A stretch of 64,000 nucleotides of DNA from an uncultured Aurantimonas sp. (GTDB lineage: Bacteria > Pseudomonadota > Alphaproteobacteria > Rhizobiales > Rhizobiaceae). The notes under the pieces were generated by a model. The model worked only from the letters and a program-made list of their open reading frames with translations. It was not told the DNA's origin and searched no databases. The position numbers and the translations under genes are program-made. Each line of letters begins with the position of its first letter. Position 1 is the stretch's first letter. This document shows positions 8,626 to 18,472 of this stretch, piece by piece. The stretch lies in assembly GCA_947488615.1 (NCBI GenBank), contig CANKZU010000018.1, positions 1 through 64,000 of the forward strand, in the 5' to 3' direction.

Positions 8626-9853
8626 TCAGAAGCAGGACGGCGAACAGCGGTATGAGGAAGGGTGCGGTCGCGGTCACGCAACGCTCGAACGGAACGCCGG
8701 AAACCCGTGACAGCACATAGAGAACCATGCCGATCGGCGGGGTCAAAAGCCCGATCATCAGATTGAGCACCATGATGACGCCGAAATGCACCGGGTCGAT
8801 GCCCATCTTGATGGCGATCGGCAGGAGCACCGGCGTCAGGATGGTGATCGCCGCCACGGTTTCGAGAAAACAGCCGACCACCAGCAGGATCAGGTTGATC
8901 AGCAGCAGCACGATCCACGGATTGTCGGAGATCGTCAGGATCAGCGCGGCGAATTGCTCCGGCGCCCGGTTCGAGGTCAGGATCCAGGCGAAGATCGACG
9001 CGGCGGCGACGATGAACAACACGACCGACGTCGTCTCGATCGTGTCGAAGGAGACCCGCAGGAAGCGTTTCAACGTCAGCGTCCGGTAGACGAACAGGCC
9101 GAGAATCATTGCCCAGGCGCAGGCGGCAATCGCCGCCTCGGTGGGTGTGAAGGCGCCGGTCAGGATGCCGCCGACGATGATCAGCGGGGTCAGCAGCGAC
9201 AGAAAGGCGCGCTTGAAGGTCGACCACAGGATCGTGAAACTGAAGGCCTGGTCGATCGGATATTTCCGCCAGCGGGCGTAGAGCGCGATCATCACCATCA
9301 GCGACACGGCCATCAGCAGGCCGGGAACGAAGCCGGCGGCGAAGAGCTGACCGATCGAGGCGCCGGCGACGACGCCGTAGATGACCATCGGCAGCGACGG
9401 CGGGATGATCGGCCCGATCGTCGAGGAGGCGGCGGTGATGCCGACGGCAAAGCCGGGGTCGTAATTGGCGTCGCGCATCGCCTTGATCTCGATCGCGCCG
9501 AGGCCGCCGGCGTCGGCGACGGCGGCGCCGGACATGCCGGCGAAGATCACCGACGCGCCGACATTCACATGGCCGAGGCCGCCGCGCATCCAGCCGAAGA
9601 TCGCCTTGGCGAAATCGAAGATCCGCTCGGTGATGCCGGCCGTGTTCATCAGATTGCCGGCCAGGATGAAGAAGGGGATGGCGAGCAGCGGAAAGGAATC
9701 GACGCCGTTCACCATCCGGTGGATGACCACCACGTCGGGCACCCGGCCCTCGATCAGGATGAACATTGCCGACGAGCCGGCGAGCGCGATCGCAACCGGT
9801 ACGCCGAGGATGATCAGGACGAGCACGAGAACGAAGAGGGAGATCAGCAGCAT
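8573..9853 (-). CDS. dctM: TRAP transporter large permease, DctM type
   Basis: The 12-helix catalytic membrane subunit of a tripartite ATP-independent periplasmic transporter, about 426 residues. Typical stretches are GVPVAIALAG near the N-terminus, IFAGMSGAAVADAGGLG and the FLETVAAITILTPVLLPI region. I start at ATG 9853 (MLLISLFVLVL), which gives the usual length; a GTG at 9886 in frame has no better ribosome site. It is the last gene of a dctPQM operon next to sugar-acid enzymes, so the substrate is probably an aldonate or hexuronate-type acid. Confidence 0.92.
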   Translation of the reverse strand: MLLISLFVLVLVLIILGVPVAIALAGSSAMFILIEGRVPDVVVIHRMVNGVDSFPLLAIPFFILAGNLMNTAGITERIFDFAKAIFGWMRGGLGHVNVGASVIFAGMSGAAVADAGGLGAIEIKAMRDANYDPGFAVGITAASSTIGPIIPPSLPMVIYGVVAGASIGQLFAAGFVPGLLMAVSLMVMIALYARWRKYPIDQAFSFTILWSTFKRAFLSLLTPLIIVGGILTGAFTPTEAAIAACAWAMILGLFVYRTLTLKRFLRVSFDTIETTSVVLFIVAAASIFAWILTSNRAPEQFAALILTISDNPWIVLLLINLILLVVGCFLETVAAITILTPVLLPIAIKMGIDPVHFGVIMVLNLMIGLLTPPIGMVLYVLSRVSGVPFERCVTATAPFLIPLFAVLLLITFVPALTMWLPTLIYR

Positions 9854-9953
9854 CGGGACCGGCCGGTTTCGGAGCGAGCGATCCACAGCCGGGGGATGGA
9901 TCCGGTCGCGGTCGCGGAAAGGGTGGGGAATGCGCGGGCGCCGGGCACCGGCG

Positions 9954-10535
9954 TCAAAGGCCCGCTGTCGTCGGCGCGAAACGCTCCGGGTCGATCAGCC
10001 GGCTGGTGCCGGTCTTCAGATGATCCACCAGCGCCATGAGAGCGTAGATCGCCATGAAGCCGAAGCAGATGGCGACGCCCCAATAGACGAGCGATTTCGG
10101 GACGTCGATCGACACCATCATCTGCTGGGTCTTCTGGGCGAGCTGCGTGCAGAACCAGCCCATCGCCACATAGAAGGCGAGGCTGACGCAATCGACGAAG
10201 ATCTGCAGCGCGAAGCGGACCGGCCGCGGCAAATAGCGGTAGATGAGTTCGACGGCGATATGGCTTTGTTTGCGCGCCGCCATGATCGAGCCGATGAAGG
10301 TAACCCCGATCAGCAGGAAGCGGGCGATCTCCTCGGTCCAGCCGAGGGAGTCGTTGAGCACGTAGCGCGTGAAGAACTGCAGAAAGACGACGAAGGCCAG
10401 CAGCCAGAAGACGAACAGGATCACTCCGTCGCTCCAGCGGATGTCCGACAGATCGATCGGCTGGTCGGTCAGCGGACTCGGCACTTCGGCCCGCACGGCG
10501 GGGCCGGGATCGTTGTCTGAGGGATGGGACGCCAT
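9954..10535 (-). CDS. dctQ: TRAP transporter small permease, DctQ type
   Basis: A 193-residue protein with four predicted membrane helices and a cytoplasmic N-terminal tail of about 30 residues. The region RFLLIGVTFIGSIMAARKQS matches the DctQ family. It sits between dctP and dctM, separated from dctP by a strong hairpin. Confidence 0.88.
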   Translation of the reverse strand: MASHPSDNDPGPAVRAEVPSPLTDQPIDLSDIRWSDGVILFVFWLLAFVVFLQFFTRYVLNDSLGWTEEIARFLLIGVTFIGSIMAARKQSHIAVELIYRYLPRPVRFALQIFVDCVSLAFYVAMGWFCTQLAQKTQQMMVSIDVPKSLVYWGVAICFGFMAIYALMALVDHLKTGTSRLIDPERFAPTTAGL

Positions 10536-10560
10536 GACGGTCTCCGGGAATCGGACAAAG

Positions 10561-10586
10561 GCCGGGCGGCAACGTGGCCGCCCGGC
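10561..10586 (-). other. Intercistronic hairpin between dctP and dctQ
   Basis: GCCGGGCGGC and GCCGCCCGGC make a perfect 10-bp stem round a 6-base loop, 22 bases after the dctP stop. It is placed like the hairpin at 4045-4071 in the other transport operon, and probably stabilises dctP message or lowers permease expression. Confidence 0.6.
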
Positions 10587-10608
10587 GTGGCTGTCTGAGT
10601 GTCAGGGC

Positions 10609-11586
10609 TTACTTGATCGCCTGGAGCTTATCGTAGGTTTCCTGGTCCCAGGTGGCGTCCTCGCCGTTGTGAAGCTTCATCGTGGCTTCGCGGAACGGCG
10701 TGATGTCGACTTTGTTGACCTTCACGCCTTCCCCTTCGAACCACGCCGCCAGTTCGGCTTCCTTGTCGCGGATCTGCCCGGTCGCGCAGTCGGCCGTCTC
10801 GGCCATGACATTGGAGAGGGCGGTCTGGTCGGCCTCGTCCATCTGGTCCCAGGTCGGGCCGCCGACGATCGTCAACAGCGCGTCGTTGATGTGCCCGGTC
10901 AGGTTGATGTCCGACTGGACCTCGTAGAACTTCTTCGCCTGGATGGTCGGCAGCGGGTTCTCCTGTCCGTCCACCGTGCCCTGCTGCAGCGCCAGATAGA
11001 CCTCGGCGAAGGCGATCGGCGTCGGATTGGCGCCGACGGCCTTGGGGAACATCATGTAGAGCGGGGCGTTCGGCACGCGGATCTTCATGCCGGCCATGTC
11101 TTCCGGCTTGAGGATCGGCTTGTTCGAGGTGACGTGGCGCTGGCCGTAATAGGTCGTCGCGACGATGTGGTTGCCGGTCGCCTCCCGGTAGCCCTCGGCG
11201 AGTTCCTTGAACAGGTCGGAGCTGCGGTACTTGTCCCAGTGATCGTAGTCGCGGAACATGAACGGCGCGCCACCGATGGCGATCGGTCCGTAGGCGCGGC
11301 CGGCGAAGAGCTGACCCGTGTAGATGATGTCGACCGTGCCGAGGCCGAGGCCCTCGTTGATGTCGACTTCCTTGCCAAGCGAGGAGGCCGGGAACACTTC
11401 GATCGAATAGCGGTCCTCGGTCGCGGCCTTTAGCTTGTCGGAGGCCGCGACGGCGCAGGTGTGATACGGCTCGCTCTCTTCATAGACATGCGCGAATTTG
11501 AGGACGGTCTCGGCGGCGGCCGCCTGCGCGGACAGAGCGACGCCCATTGCCGCCGACATGGCCAAGCACTGCTTTAGATATTTCAT
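10609..11586 (-). CDS. dctP: TRAP transporter substrate-binding protein, DctP type
   Basis: A 325-residue periplasmic binding protein. The Sec signal peptide is MKYLKQCLAMSAAMGVALSAQ with cleavage near AAAAE; the mature protein starts TVLKFAHVYEESEPYH. The family arginine that binds the ligand carboxylate is probably in MKIRVPNAPLYMMF. The ribosome site GGAGGAAT is 6 bases before the ATG, and a TGTATAC operator candidate lies just upstream of that, so a GntR regulator probably blocks this gene directly. Confidence 0.92.
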   Translation of the reverse strand: MKYLKQCLAMSAAMGVALSAQAAAAETVLKFAHVYEESEPYHTCAVAASDKLKAATEDRYSIEVFPASSLGKEVDINEGLGLGTVDIIYTGQLFAGRAYGPIAIGGAPFMFRDYDHWDKYRSSDLFKELAEGYREATGNHIVATTYYGQRHVTSNKPILKPEDMAGMKIRVPNAPLYMMFPKAVGANPTPIAFAEVYLALQQGTVDGQENPLPTIQAKKFYEVQSDINLTGHINDALLTIVGGPTWDQMDEADQTALSNVMAETADCATGQIRDKEAELAAWFEGEGVKVNKVDITPFREATMKLHNGEDATWDQETYDKLQAIK

Positions 11587-11597
11587 ATTATTCCTCC

Positions 11598-11609
11598 CTA
11601 ATGTATACG
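11598..11609 (+). promoter_or_regulatory. Putative GntR operator, dctP/uxaA promoter region
   Basis: CTAATGTATACG, identical to the 12 bases at 16545-16556 before the IlvD/Edd gene. The core GTATAC is palindromic, as in many FCD-type GntR operators. It lies between divergent dctP and uxaA, immediately upstream of the dctP ribosome site. The likely binder is the GntR protein encoded at 21166. Confidence 0.6.
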
Positions 11610-11785
11610 CTGACTCCCGGCGGCATCTTATTCACTGCGCCTCGTAGCGCAATGGTCGGTGCGTCATTCTTTGGGATAGAATGAATGCGCCGCTCGCGTT
11701 TGCGAGCCACCGGCGAATTTTCAACCACGGCGGGGCCGCTACGCTCGAAGGCGTCGGCGACCTCGGTTTCAGGGACAGCTAGATA

Positions 11786-13300
11786 ATGTCGACCAATACG
11801 GTTCGCCTCGACTCCTCCGACAATGTGGTGACGGCGCTGCGGGCGCTGGAAACCGGTGCGGAAGTGGAGGATGTCCGGACGCTGACGATGATTCCGCGCG
11901 GCAACAAGATCGCGACGCGCGCGATCCCCGAGGGTCAGCCGATCATAAAGTATGCGCAGGTGATCGGCTATGCCGGCGAGGCGATCGAGGCGGGCGCCCA
12001 CGTTCATACCCAGAATGTCGAATTCCGCGGCACCGCGCATGACTACGAATTCGCGACCGATCTGCGCCCCGTTGCAGCGGTTCCGGCAGAGAAGCGCGAC
12101 AGCTTCATGGGCTATCGCCGCACGGACGGACGGGTCGGCACGCGCAACTCCATCGCGATTCTGACGTCGGTCAATTGCTCGGCGACAGCGGCCCGCAAGA
12201 TCGCCGAAGCGTTCGGGCCGGAGGAACTCGCCGCCTATCCGAATGTCGACGGTGTCACCGCGTTCGTGCACGGAACCGGCTGCGGCATGGGCGGCGACGG
12301 CGAGGGGTTCGACGCGCTGCAGCGGGTGATGTGGGGCTATGCCCGCCATCCCAATGTGGCCGGGGTGCTGATGGTGGGGCTCGGTTGCGAGGTCAACCAG
12401 ATCGACTGGCTGCTCGAGGCCTACGGTATCGAGAAAGGTCCGATGTTCCAGGCGATGAACATCCAGGACGTCGCCGGCCTGCGGCGCACCATCGAGATGG
12501 GTGTCGAGAAGGTTAGGGCGATGTTGCCGATCGCCGATCAGGCTCGTCGCGAGCCGTGCCCTGCCTCCGAGCTGACCATCGCGCTGCAATGCGGCGGCTC
12601 GGACGCCTGGTCGGGGATCACCGCCAACCCGGCGCTCGGCTATGCCTGCGATCTCCTCGTTGCTCAGGGCGGCACGGGGGTTCTGGCCGAAACTCCAGAG
12701 ATTTACGGGGCCGAGCACCTGTTGACGCGGCGGGCGAAGGACGTGAAGACCGGTCAAAAGCTGGTCAAACTGATCGAGTGGTGGGAGGATTACACCGCCC
12801 GCAACAAGGGCTCGATGGACAATAATCCCAGCCCCGGCAACAAGAAGGGCGGACTGACCACGATTCTGGAAAAGTCGCTCGGCGCCGCCGCCAAGGGCGG
12901 GACCACGCCGCTGATGGGCGTCTATAAATACGGCGAGCCGATCCGCGAGCGCGGTTTCGTCTTCATGGATTCGCCCGGCTACGATCCGGCCTCGGTCACC
13001 GGTCAGATCGCCTCGGGCTGCAACCTCGTCGCCTTCACGACGGGCCGCGGCTCGGCGGCCGGCTTCAAGCCGTCGCCCTCGATCAAGATCGCGACCAACA
13101 CCGAGATGTACCGGCGGATGACCGAGGACATGGACGTCGACGCCGGCCGGATCGTGTCAGAGGGCCGATCAATCGAGGAACTCGGCCGCGAAATCTACGA
13201 CATGCTGCTGCGGGTCGCCTCCGGCGAAATGTCGAAATCCGAGGCGCAGGGGCTGGGCGATTACGAGTTCGTGCCGTGGCAGATCGGCGCGACGATGTAG
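11786..13300 (+). CDS. uxaA: Altronate dehydratase family protein (UxaA-like)
   Basis: A 504-residue sugar-acid dehydratase that holds both the N-terminal SAF domain (about 1-100, with MIPRGNKIATRAI and HVHTQNVEF) and the C-terminal catalytic domain in one chain. Family motifs are HGTGCGMGGDGEG, GLGCEVNQIDW, LQCGGSDAWSGITANP and PSPGNKKGGLTTILEKS. Relatives dehydrate D-altronate, D-galactarate or similar acids to 2-keto-3-deoxy acids. It is divergent from the TRAP transporter and shares its promoter region, so it probably acts on the imported acid. The exact substrate is not certain. Confidence 0.88.
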   Translation: MSTNTVRLDSSDNVVTALRALETGAEVEDVRTLTMIPRGNKIATRAIPEGQPIIKYAQVIGYAGEAIEAGAHVHTQNVEFRGTAHDYEFATDLRPVAAVPAEKRDSFMGYRRTDGRVGTRNSIAILTSVNCSATAARKIAEAFGPEELAAYPNVDGVTAFVHGTGCGMGGDGEGFDALQRVMWGYARHPNVAGVLMVGLGCEVNQIDWLLEAYGIEKGPMFQAMNIQDVAGLRRTIEMGVEKVRAMLPIADQARREPCPASELTIALQCGGSDAWSGITANPALGYACDLLVAQGGTGVLAETPEIYGAEHLLTRRAKDVKTGQKLVKLIEWWEDYTARNKGSMDNNPSPGNKKGGLTTILEKSLGAAAKGGTTPLMGVYKYGEPIRERGFVFMDSPGYDPASVTGQIASGCNLVAFTTGRGSAAGFKPSPSIKIATNTEMYRRMTEDMDVDAGRIVSEGRSIEELGREIYDMLLRVASGEMSKSEAQGLGDYEFVPWQIGATM

Positions 13301-13320
13301 GGGCGGCAGCGCGATCCTTG

Positions 13321-13863
13321 TTACCGGACGGGATCTGGCTGTTGCATAACGGTCTCCACAAGCGCGAGGGTCTCGGCAACGACGTCGTGCAGGCTGGGGG
13401 AGACGTCGATCACATGAACGTCCTCCTCGAGCGGGATCGGCGCTTCCAGATCGAGGAGTTGACTATCGAGCAATGCGGCCGGCGCGAAATGGTCGCGGCG
13501 CGCCAGCATGCGGTTATGGATCAGGCTGCGCGCGCCAGCCAGGTGAATGACGCATAGCGCCTCGATCTCGCGGCGCAGGAAGTCCCGATTGCTCTTCCTG
13601 AGCGCGGAGCAGGCCAGAAAGACCGGCCGTTGCTGCTCCAGGCGGGTTCGCTCCACGGCGCCGCACACGCGCCGCAGCCAGCCCTTCCGGATAAAATCGT
13701 TGATCGGGATACCGCAGGACATGGCGTTGATATGCTTTGCGAGGTGAAAGTCATTGGCATCGAGAAAGGTGCCATTGAGATGATCGGCCAGTGCCTGTCC
13801 CACCGTGCTTTTCCCTACACCAGATACCCCCATGAGCAGGAAGACTGGGCTCGACGGTGTCAT
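13321..13863 (-). CDS. gntK: Gluconokinase
   Basis: A P-loop kinase of about 180 residues that phosphorylates gluconate to 6-phosphogluconate. Walker A is GVSGVGKST; other family features are FLDANDFH, NAMSCGIPINDF and the ACSALRKSNRDFLR motif. I start at ATG 13863 (MTPSSPVFLL), which gives the usual GntK length and has GGGAG upstream; the frame is open to 13941, with an ATG at 13893. It is convergent with the UxaA-like gene and fits a sugar-acid locus feeding the Entner-Doudoroff or pentose phosphate pathway. Confidence 0.88.
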   Translation of the reverse strand: MTPSSPVFLLMGVSGVGKSTVGQALADHLNGTFLDANDFHLAKHINAMSCGIPINDFIRKGWLRRVCGAVERTRLEQQRPVFLACSALRKSNRDFLRREIEALCVIHLAGARSLIHNRMLARRDHFAPAALLDSQLLDLEAPIPLEEDVHVIDVSPSLHDVVAETLALVETVMQQPDPVR

Positions 13864-14139
13864 GGCTCCCTGCTCCCTGTCGGCTTGGGACATTTCGTAC
13901 TCGCGCGGCGGTGCCTGATAGCGAAGCGTTGAAACCGACATTATCGGCCATCGGTTTCATTTTTCTTAGAGGGTCAGCTCGTAACCTGCGCCAGATTGTC
14001 GTGGTTTCAACCGCCAGAAGTTGGCGCGGAGGCGAGTTCGTCCTCCCGAGGTCGCGCGGCTCGCCTGCGTTCAGCTCGGCCGAGCGCCCAAATGGACAGC
14101 GATAGATCGATCGGCTACGCAAGGCCGATACGATAGGCG

Positions 14140-15600
14140 ATGGGGCGAGCTTTGGGAGGCATTGGCGGCGTGCAGGATCATCCTCTGGTTCCGATCATCA
14201 TGGCCGGCGGGGCGGGCACACGTCTCTGGCCGGTATCGCGCGATTCCATGCCGAAGCAGTTCATCGCACTGCTCGATGAAGGAATGTCGACCTTCCAGGC
14301 CACGCTTCTGCGTTTCAAGGGCGAGGCATTCGGCGAACCGATCGTCGTCACCAACCATGAATTTCGGTTTATCGTGGCCGAGCAGATGGCGTCCGTCGGC
14401 ATAACGGGGGAGATCATCCTGGAGCCGGAACGCCGCGATTCCGCCGCGGCCGTCGCCGTTGGGGCGGTGCTCGCCGCCGATCGCGCGCCGGACTGCATCT
14501 GCATTGTCGTCGCCGCCGATCACGCCATCGAGAACGCCGAAGCTTTCGCGAATGACTGCCTGCTGGCGGCGACGATCGCCGAAGGCGGGCCGATCATGAC
14601 CATCGGCATCGAGCCCGATTGCCCGTCCACGGCCTATGGCTACATCGAGCGGTCGGACGACATTCTCGGCGAACGGGCGCACGGACTTGCCAGATTCGTG
14701 GAAAAGCCGGTGCGCGAGGTGGCCGAGCGCTATGTTGACGAGGGTTATCTCTGGAACAGCGGCAATTTCATCTTTTCCATCGGCACGATTCTGGAAGAGA
14801 TGGAGCGCCATTGCCCCGAGGTTCTAGGCGCCGCGCGCAAAGCCGTCGCAAGGGCGGTGCGCGATCTCGATTTCCTCCGGCTCGACGCGGATGAATTCGC
14901 CAAGGCGCCGAAGATATCGATCGATCACGCGCTGATGGAGAAGACCGAGCGGGCAGGGGTGCTCGCCGCATCCTTCGACTGGTCGGACATCGGTGCGTGG
15001 GACGCGATCCACGATCTCAAGGCCAAGGACTGCAACGGCAATCGTCTCGAAGGCCCCGTCGCCGTGCTCGATACGACGAACAGCTTCATCCGCAGCGAGG
15101 AAATGCTGACGACAGCGGTTGGCCTGGACGGCGTCATCGTCGTGGCGACGCAGGACGCCGTGCTGGTCGCCGCCAAAAGCGAGGCCGGCCGCGTCAAGGA
15201 TCTGGTCGCCGATATGAAGCGCGTCGGCCGGCGCGAGGCGAGCGAGCATCTGAGGATCTACCGGCCCTGGGGCTGGTATCAGCGCATCGACATCGGCGAG
15301 CGCTTTCAGGTTAAGCATATCTGCGTCAAGCCCGGCGGGCTGTTGAGCCTGCAGCGTCACCACCATCGCGCCGAACATTGGGTCGTGGTTCACGGCACGG
15401 CGGAGGTGACCATCGACGGCACCGTCACGCTGTTTCACGAGAACGAGGCGGCCTATCTGCCGATCGGCTGCGTTCACCGACTGCACAATCCCGGCAAGAT
15501 CGACCTCAAGTTGATCGAAATTCAGGTCGGCAGCTATACCGGCGAAGACGACATCGTGCGCATCGAGGACGTCTACGCCCGCGCCGATACCGAGGTCTGA
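14140..15600 (+). CDS. manC: Mannose-1-phosphate guanylyltransferase / mannose-6-phosphate isomerase
   Basis: A bifunctional enzyme of 486 residues making GDP-mannose for exopolysaccharide or LPS. The N-terminal nucleotidyltransferase domain has GGAGTRLWPVSRDSMPKQF, FVEKP and GYLWNSGNF; the C-terminal cupin (from about 365) has LQRHHHRAEHWVVVHGTAEV, the type II phosphomannose isomerase metal site. A GTG at 14170 is an alternative start. It does not belong to the sugar-acid pathway and seems to be an independent unit inside the region. Confidence 0.92.
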   Translation: MGRALGGIGGVQDHPLVPIIMAGGAGTRLWPVSRDSMPKQFIALLDEGMSTFQATLLRFKGEAFGEPIVVTNHEFRFIVAEQMASVGITGEIILEPERRDSAAAVAVGAVLAADRAPDCICIVVAADHAIENAEAFANDCLLAATIAEGGPIMTIGIEPDCPSTAYGYIERSDDILGERAHGLARFVEKPVREVAERYVDEGYLWNSGNFIFSIGTILEEMERHCPEVLGAARKAVARAVRDLDFLRLDADEFAKAPKISIDHALMEKTERAGVLAASFDWSDIGAWDAIHDLKAKDCNGNRLEGPVAVLDTTNSFIRSEEMLTTAVGLDGVIVVATQDAVLVAAKSEAGRVKDLVADMKRVGRREASEHLRIYRPWGWYQRIDIGERFQVKHICVKPGGLLSLQRHHHRAEHWVVVHGTAEVTIDGTVTLFHENEAAYLPIGCVHRLHNPGKIDLKLIEIQVGSYTGEDDIVRIEDVYARADTEV

Positions 15601-15799
15601 GCCTGCGCCCGAAAGACCCGCATTGCGCGGTGCGGTTTGGGCGGCGCCGGCCGGCCGCTTCTCTCAAATTTTAGTCGATCCTTAACGGTGTTCGCGCTTT
15701 TCGGCGTTCGCCGAGCGGGAGCGCACCACCCGTTAAGTCTTATTCCGCAGGCTTGGCCGATGCGAACGTGCCCGACGTTCCGACGATCGAGACCCCGCG

Positions 15800-16459
15800 A
15801 TGACTTTGACGACATCGACGATTCTTCGCCGCAACGCGTTGCTGCTGTCCATGCTGACACTGCTCGGAGCCTGCGCCAGCGGTCCGCGCCTGCGCGCGAT
15901 GACCGCTCATGAATGCATGACGCGGGTGATGTATTTCGAATCGAATCGCTCGAGCCCGGACGGCATGCTGGCTGTCGGGACCGTCGTGATGAACCGCCTC
16001 AACAGCGGCCTTTATCCGAAGTCCGTCTGCGGCGTCGTCGGCCAGAAGAACCAGTTCGCGCCGGGCGTCCTGTCGAAGCCGATGCAAAAGGGCCGCGATC
16101 TCGCCGCCAAGATGGCCACGCGCGTCCTCAAGGGCGAACGGCATCCCAGCGTCAGCAAAGCGATGTTTTTCCATACCGCGGGAATGACCTTCCCTTACAC
16201 CAACATGCATTATCTGGTCGAAGCGGGCGGCAACGTGTTCTACGAAAAGCGCAAGAATGCCCGCCGGATCGGCGATCCGCCCTTCCGCAATCCGTCGTCG
16301 CGGGCCGTGCGGACCGAACCGCGATTGATCCGCATTGCCGAGCAACCGCGCTTCGCCAGGCCCGTGTCGGTGTCTCATCGTATCGCCGCGCCAGCCGCCC
16401 ACGGCGGAGGCCTGGCGCAGATGACCGTGGCCGATCTCATCGCCGCGAACGGTAACTGA
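15800..16459 (+). CDS. Cell wall hydrolase, SleB/CwlJ family, lipoprotein
   Basis: A 219-residue exported protein. The N-terminus ends in a lipobox, LTLLGAC, at about residue 25, so it is probably a lipoprotein. The next 110 residues match the SleB-type hydrolase domain: ECMTRVMYFESNRSSPDGM, VMNRLNSGLYPKSVCGVV and the AMFFHTAGMTFPYTN segment, with Glu in YFES as the likely catalytic acid. Proteins of this type in Rhizobiales are thought to act on peptidoglycan. The tail is basic and variable. Confidence 0.8.
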   Translation: MTLTTSTILRRNALLLSMLTLLGACASGPRLRAMTAHECMTRVMYFESNRSSPDGMLAVGTVVMNRLNSGLYPKSVCGVVGQKNQFAPGVLSKPMQKGRDLAAKMATRVLKGERHPSVSKAMFFHTAGMTFPYTNMHYLVEAGGNVFYEKRKNARRIGDPPFRNPSSRAVRTEPRLIRIAEQPRFARPVSVSHRIAAPAAHGGGLAQMTVADLIAANGN

Positions 16460-16544
16460 CCCGAACACGGATTTCCCCTATACCGACCCCCACTCCTATC
16501 GCCTCTTTCCGTCAGGCCGGATAAGGGTTTGAATGGTAGGTGGA

Positions 16545-16556
16545 CTAATGTATACG
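16545..16556 (+). promoter_or_regulatory. Putative GntR operator upstream of the IlvD/Edd operon
   Basis: CTAATGTATACG within the near-palindrome TAATGTATACGTTA, 62 bases before the dehydratase start. It is the second copy of the 12-mer at 11598-11609, which ties the two transcription units into one regulon. Confidence 0.6.
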
Positions 16557-16617
16557 TTATGCAGGGCGTCGCGGTGAAGAAACGGCCGCCGCGGACAGGG
16601 ATGCATCCGGAGACTCG

Positions 16618-18435
16618 ATGACAAACGACCTCAAGGCCGGCCAGCTACGCTCCCGCGCGTGGTTCGACAACCCGTCAAATCCGGACATGACGGCGCTCTA
16701 TCTCGAACGCTATCTCAATTTCGGCCTGAGCCAGGAAGAGCTTCAGTCGGGCAAGCCGATCATCGGCATTGCCCAGACCGGCTCGGACCTCAGTCCCTGC
16801 AACCGGCACCATCTCGAACTCGCCAAGCGGGTGCGCGAGGGCATTCGCGAGGCCGGCGGCATCGCCATCGAGTTCCCGGTCCACCCGATTCAGGAGACCG
16901 GCAAGCGTCCCACCGCGGCGCTGGACCGCAATCTGGCCTATCTCGGGCTGGTCGAAGTGCTCTACGGCTACCCGCTCGACGGTGTGGTGCTGACCATCGG
17001 CTGCGACAAGACCACGCCCGCCTGCCTGATGGCGGCGGCGACCGTGAATCTGCCGGCGATCGCGCTGTCGGTCGGTCCGATGCTCAACGGCTGGTTCCGC
17101 GGCGAGCGCACCGGTTCCGGCACGATCGTCTGGAAGGCGCGCGAGATGATGGCGGCCGGCGAGATCGACTATGCCGGCTTCGTCAAGCTGGTCGCCTCGT
17201 CGGCGCCCTCCACCGGCTATTGCAATACGATGGGCACGGCGACGACGATGAACTCGCTCGCCGAGGTGCTTGGCATGCAATTGCCGGGCTCGGCGGCCAT
17301 TCCCGCGCCCTATCGCGACCGGCAGGAGATTTCGTATCTCACCGGCAAGCGCATCGTCGACATGGTGCATGAGGATCTGAAGCCCACCGACATCATGACG
17401 CGCGACTCCTTCATCAATGCGATCCGCGTGAACTCGGCCATCGGTGGCTCGACCAACGCGCCGATCCACCTGAACGGCCTCGCGCGGCATCTCGGCGTGG
17501 CGCTGTCGATCGACGATTGGCAGACCTATGGCGAGGAGATCCCGTTGCTGGTCAACCTCCAGCCGGCCGGCGAATATCTCGGCGAGGACTATTACCATGC
17601 TGGCGGTGTGCCCGCGGTGGTCAATCAGTTGATGAGCAAGGGCCTGATCGCCGAGGACGCGATGACGGTGAATGGCCGAACGATCGGCGAAAATTGCCGT
17701 GGCGCCGTCATCGAGGACGAGAACGTCATCCGGCCGATCGACCGGCCGTTGCTGCAACACGCCGGCTTCCGGGTACTCAAGGGCAATCTGTTCGATTCGG
17801 CGATCATGAAGCTGTCGGTGATCTCGCCGGAGTTCCGCGACCGCTACCTGTCGAACCCGGATGATCCGATGGCGTTCGAGGGCAGGGCTGTGGTCTTCGA
17901 TGGCCCTGAGGACTACCACGCGCGGATCGACGATCCGGCGCTCGGTATCGACGAACACTGTATCCTGTTCATGCGTGGCGCCGGTCCGATCGGCTATCCG
18001 GGCGGGGCGGAAGTGGTGAACATGCGGGCGCCCGATTATCTGTTGAAGCGCGGCATCCATTCGCTGCCATGCGTTGGCGACGGGCGCCAGTCGGGCACGT
18101 CCGGCAGCCCCTCGATCCTCAACGCCTCGCCCGAAGCCGCGGCTGGCGGCGGACTGGCGGTGCTGGCCACCGGCGACCGCGTGCGGATCGATATGGGGCA
18201 GGGCAGCGCCAACATCCTCATTCCGGACGACGAGCTCCAGGCGCGTTTCGCCGCCCTTGCCGAAGCCGGCGGCTATGCCTATCCGGCCCATCAGACGCCT
18301 TGGCAGGAAATCCAGCGCGGCATGATCTCGCAGCTCGAGACCGGCATGGTGCTCGAGCCGGCCGTCTCCTATCGGCGCCTGGCGCAGGGCGGGGTGGACG
18401 GTACCGGCGCCCGCGTGCCACGCGACAATCATTGA
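16618..18435 (+). CDS. IlvD/Edd family sugar-acid dehydratase
   Basis: A 605-residue Fe-S dehydratase. The three cluster-ligand cysteines are in [21 protein letters not shown] and [19 protein letters not shown]. Sequence character and length fit the L-arabinonate / D-xylonate dehydratase branch rather than dihydroxy-acid dehydratase of valine synthesis. It converts a sugar acid into its 2-keto-3-deoxy form. It starts an operon with an SDR, a DenD-like protein, a HIBADH-like protein and a GntR regulator, and has a GntR operator candidate upstream. Substrate not resolved. Confidence 0.88.
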   Translation: MTNDLKAGQLRSRAWFDNPSNPDMTALYLERYLNFGLSQEELQSGKPIIGIAQTGSDLSPCNRHHLELAKRVREGIREAGGIAIEFPVHPIQETGKRPTAALDRNLAYLGLVEVLYGYPLDGVVLTIGCDKTTPACLMAAATVNLPAIALSVGPMLNGWFRGERTGSGTIVWKAREMMAAGEIDYAGFVKLVASSAPSTGYCNTMGTATTMNSLAEVLGMQLPGSAAIPAPYRDRQEISYLTGKRIVDMVHEDLKPTDIMTRDSFINAIRVNSAIGGSTNAPIHLNGLARHLGVALSIDDWQTYGEEIPLLVNLQPAGEYLGEDYYHAGGVPAVVNQLMSKGLIAEDAMTVNGRTIGENCRGAVIEDENVIRPIDRPLLQHAGFRVLKGNLFDSAIMKLSVISPEFRDRYLSNPDDPMAFEGRAVVFDGPEDYHARIDDPALGIDEHCILFMRGAGPIGYPGGAEVVNMRAPDYLLKRGIHSLPCVGDGRQSGTSGSPSILNASPEAAAGGGLAVLATGDRVRIDMGQGSANILIPDDELQARFAALAEAGGYAYPAHQTPWQEIQRGMISQLETGMVLEPAVSYRRLAQGGVDGTGARVPRDNH

Positions 18436-18472
18436 ATGACCGTCCAATGGCGGACAGGAGCAGGGAGTGAGC

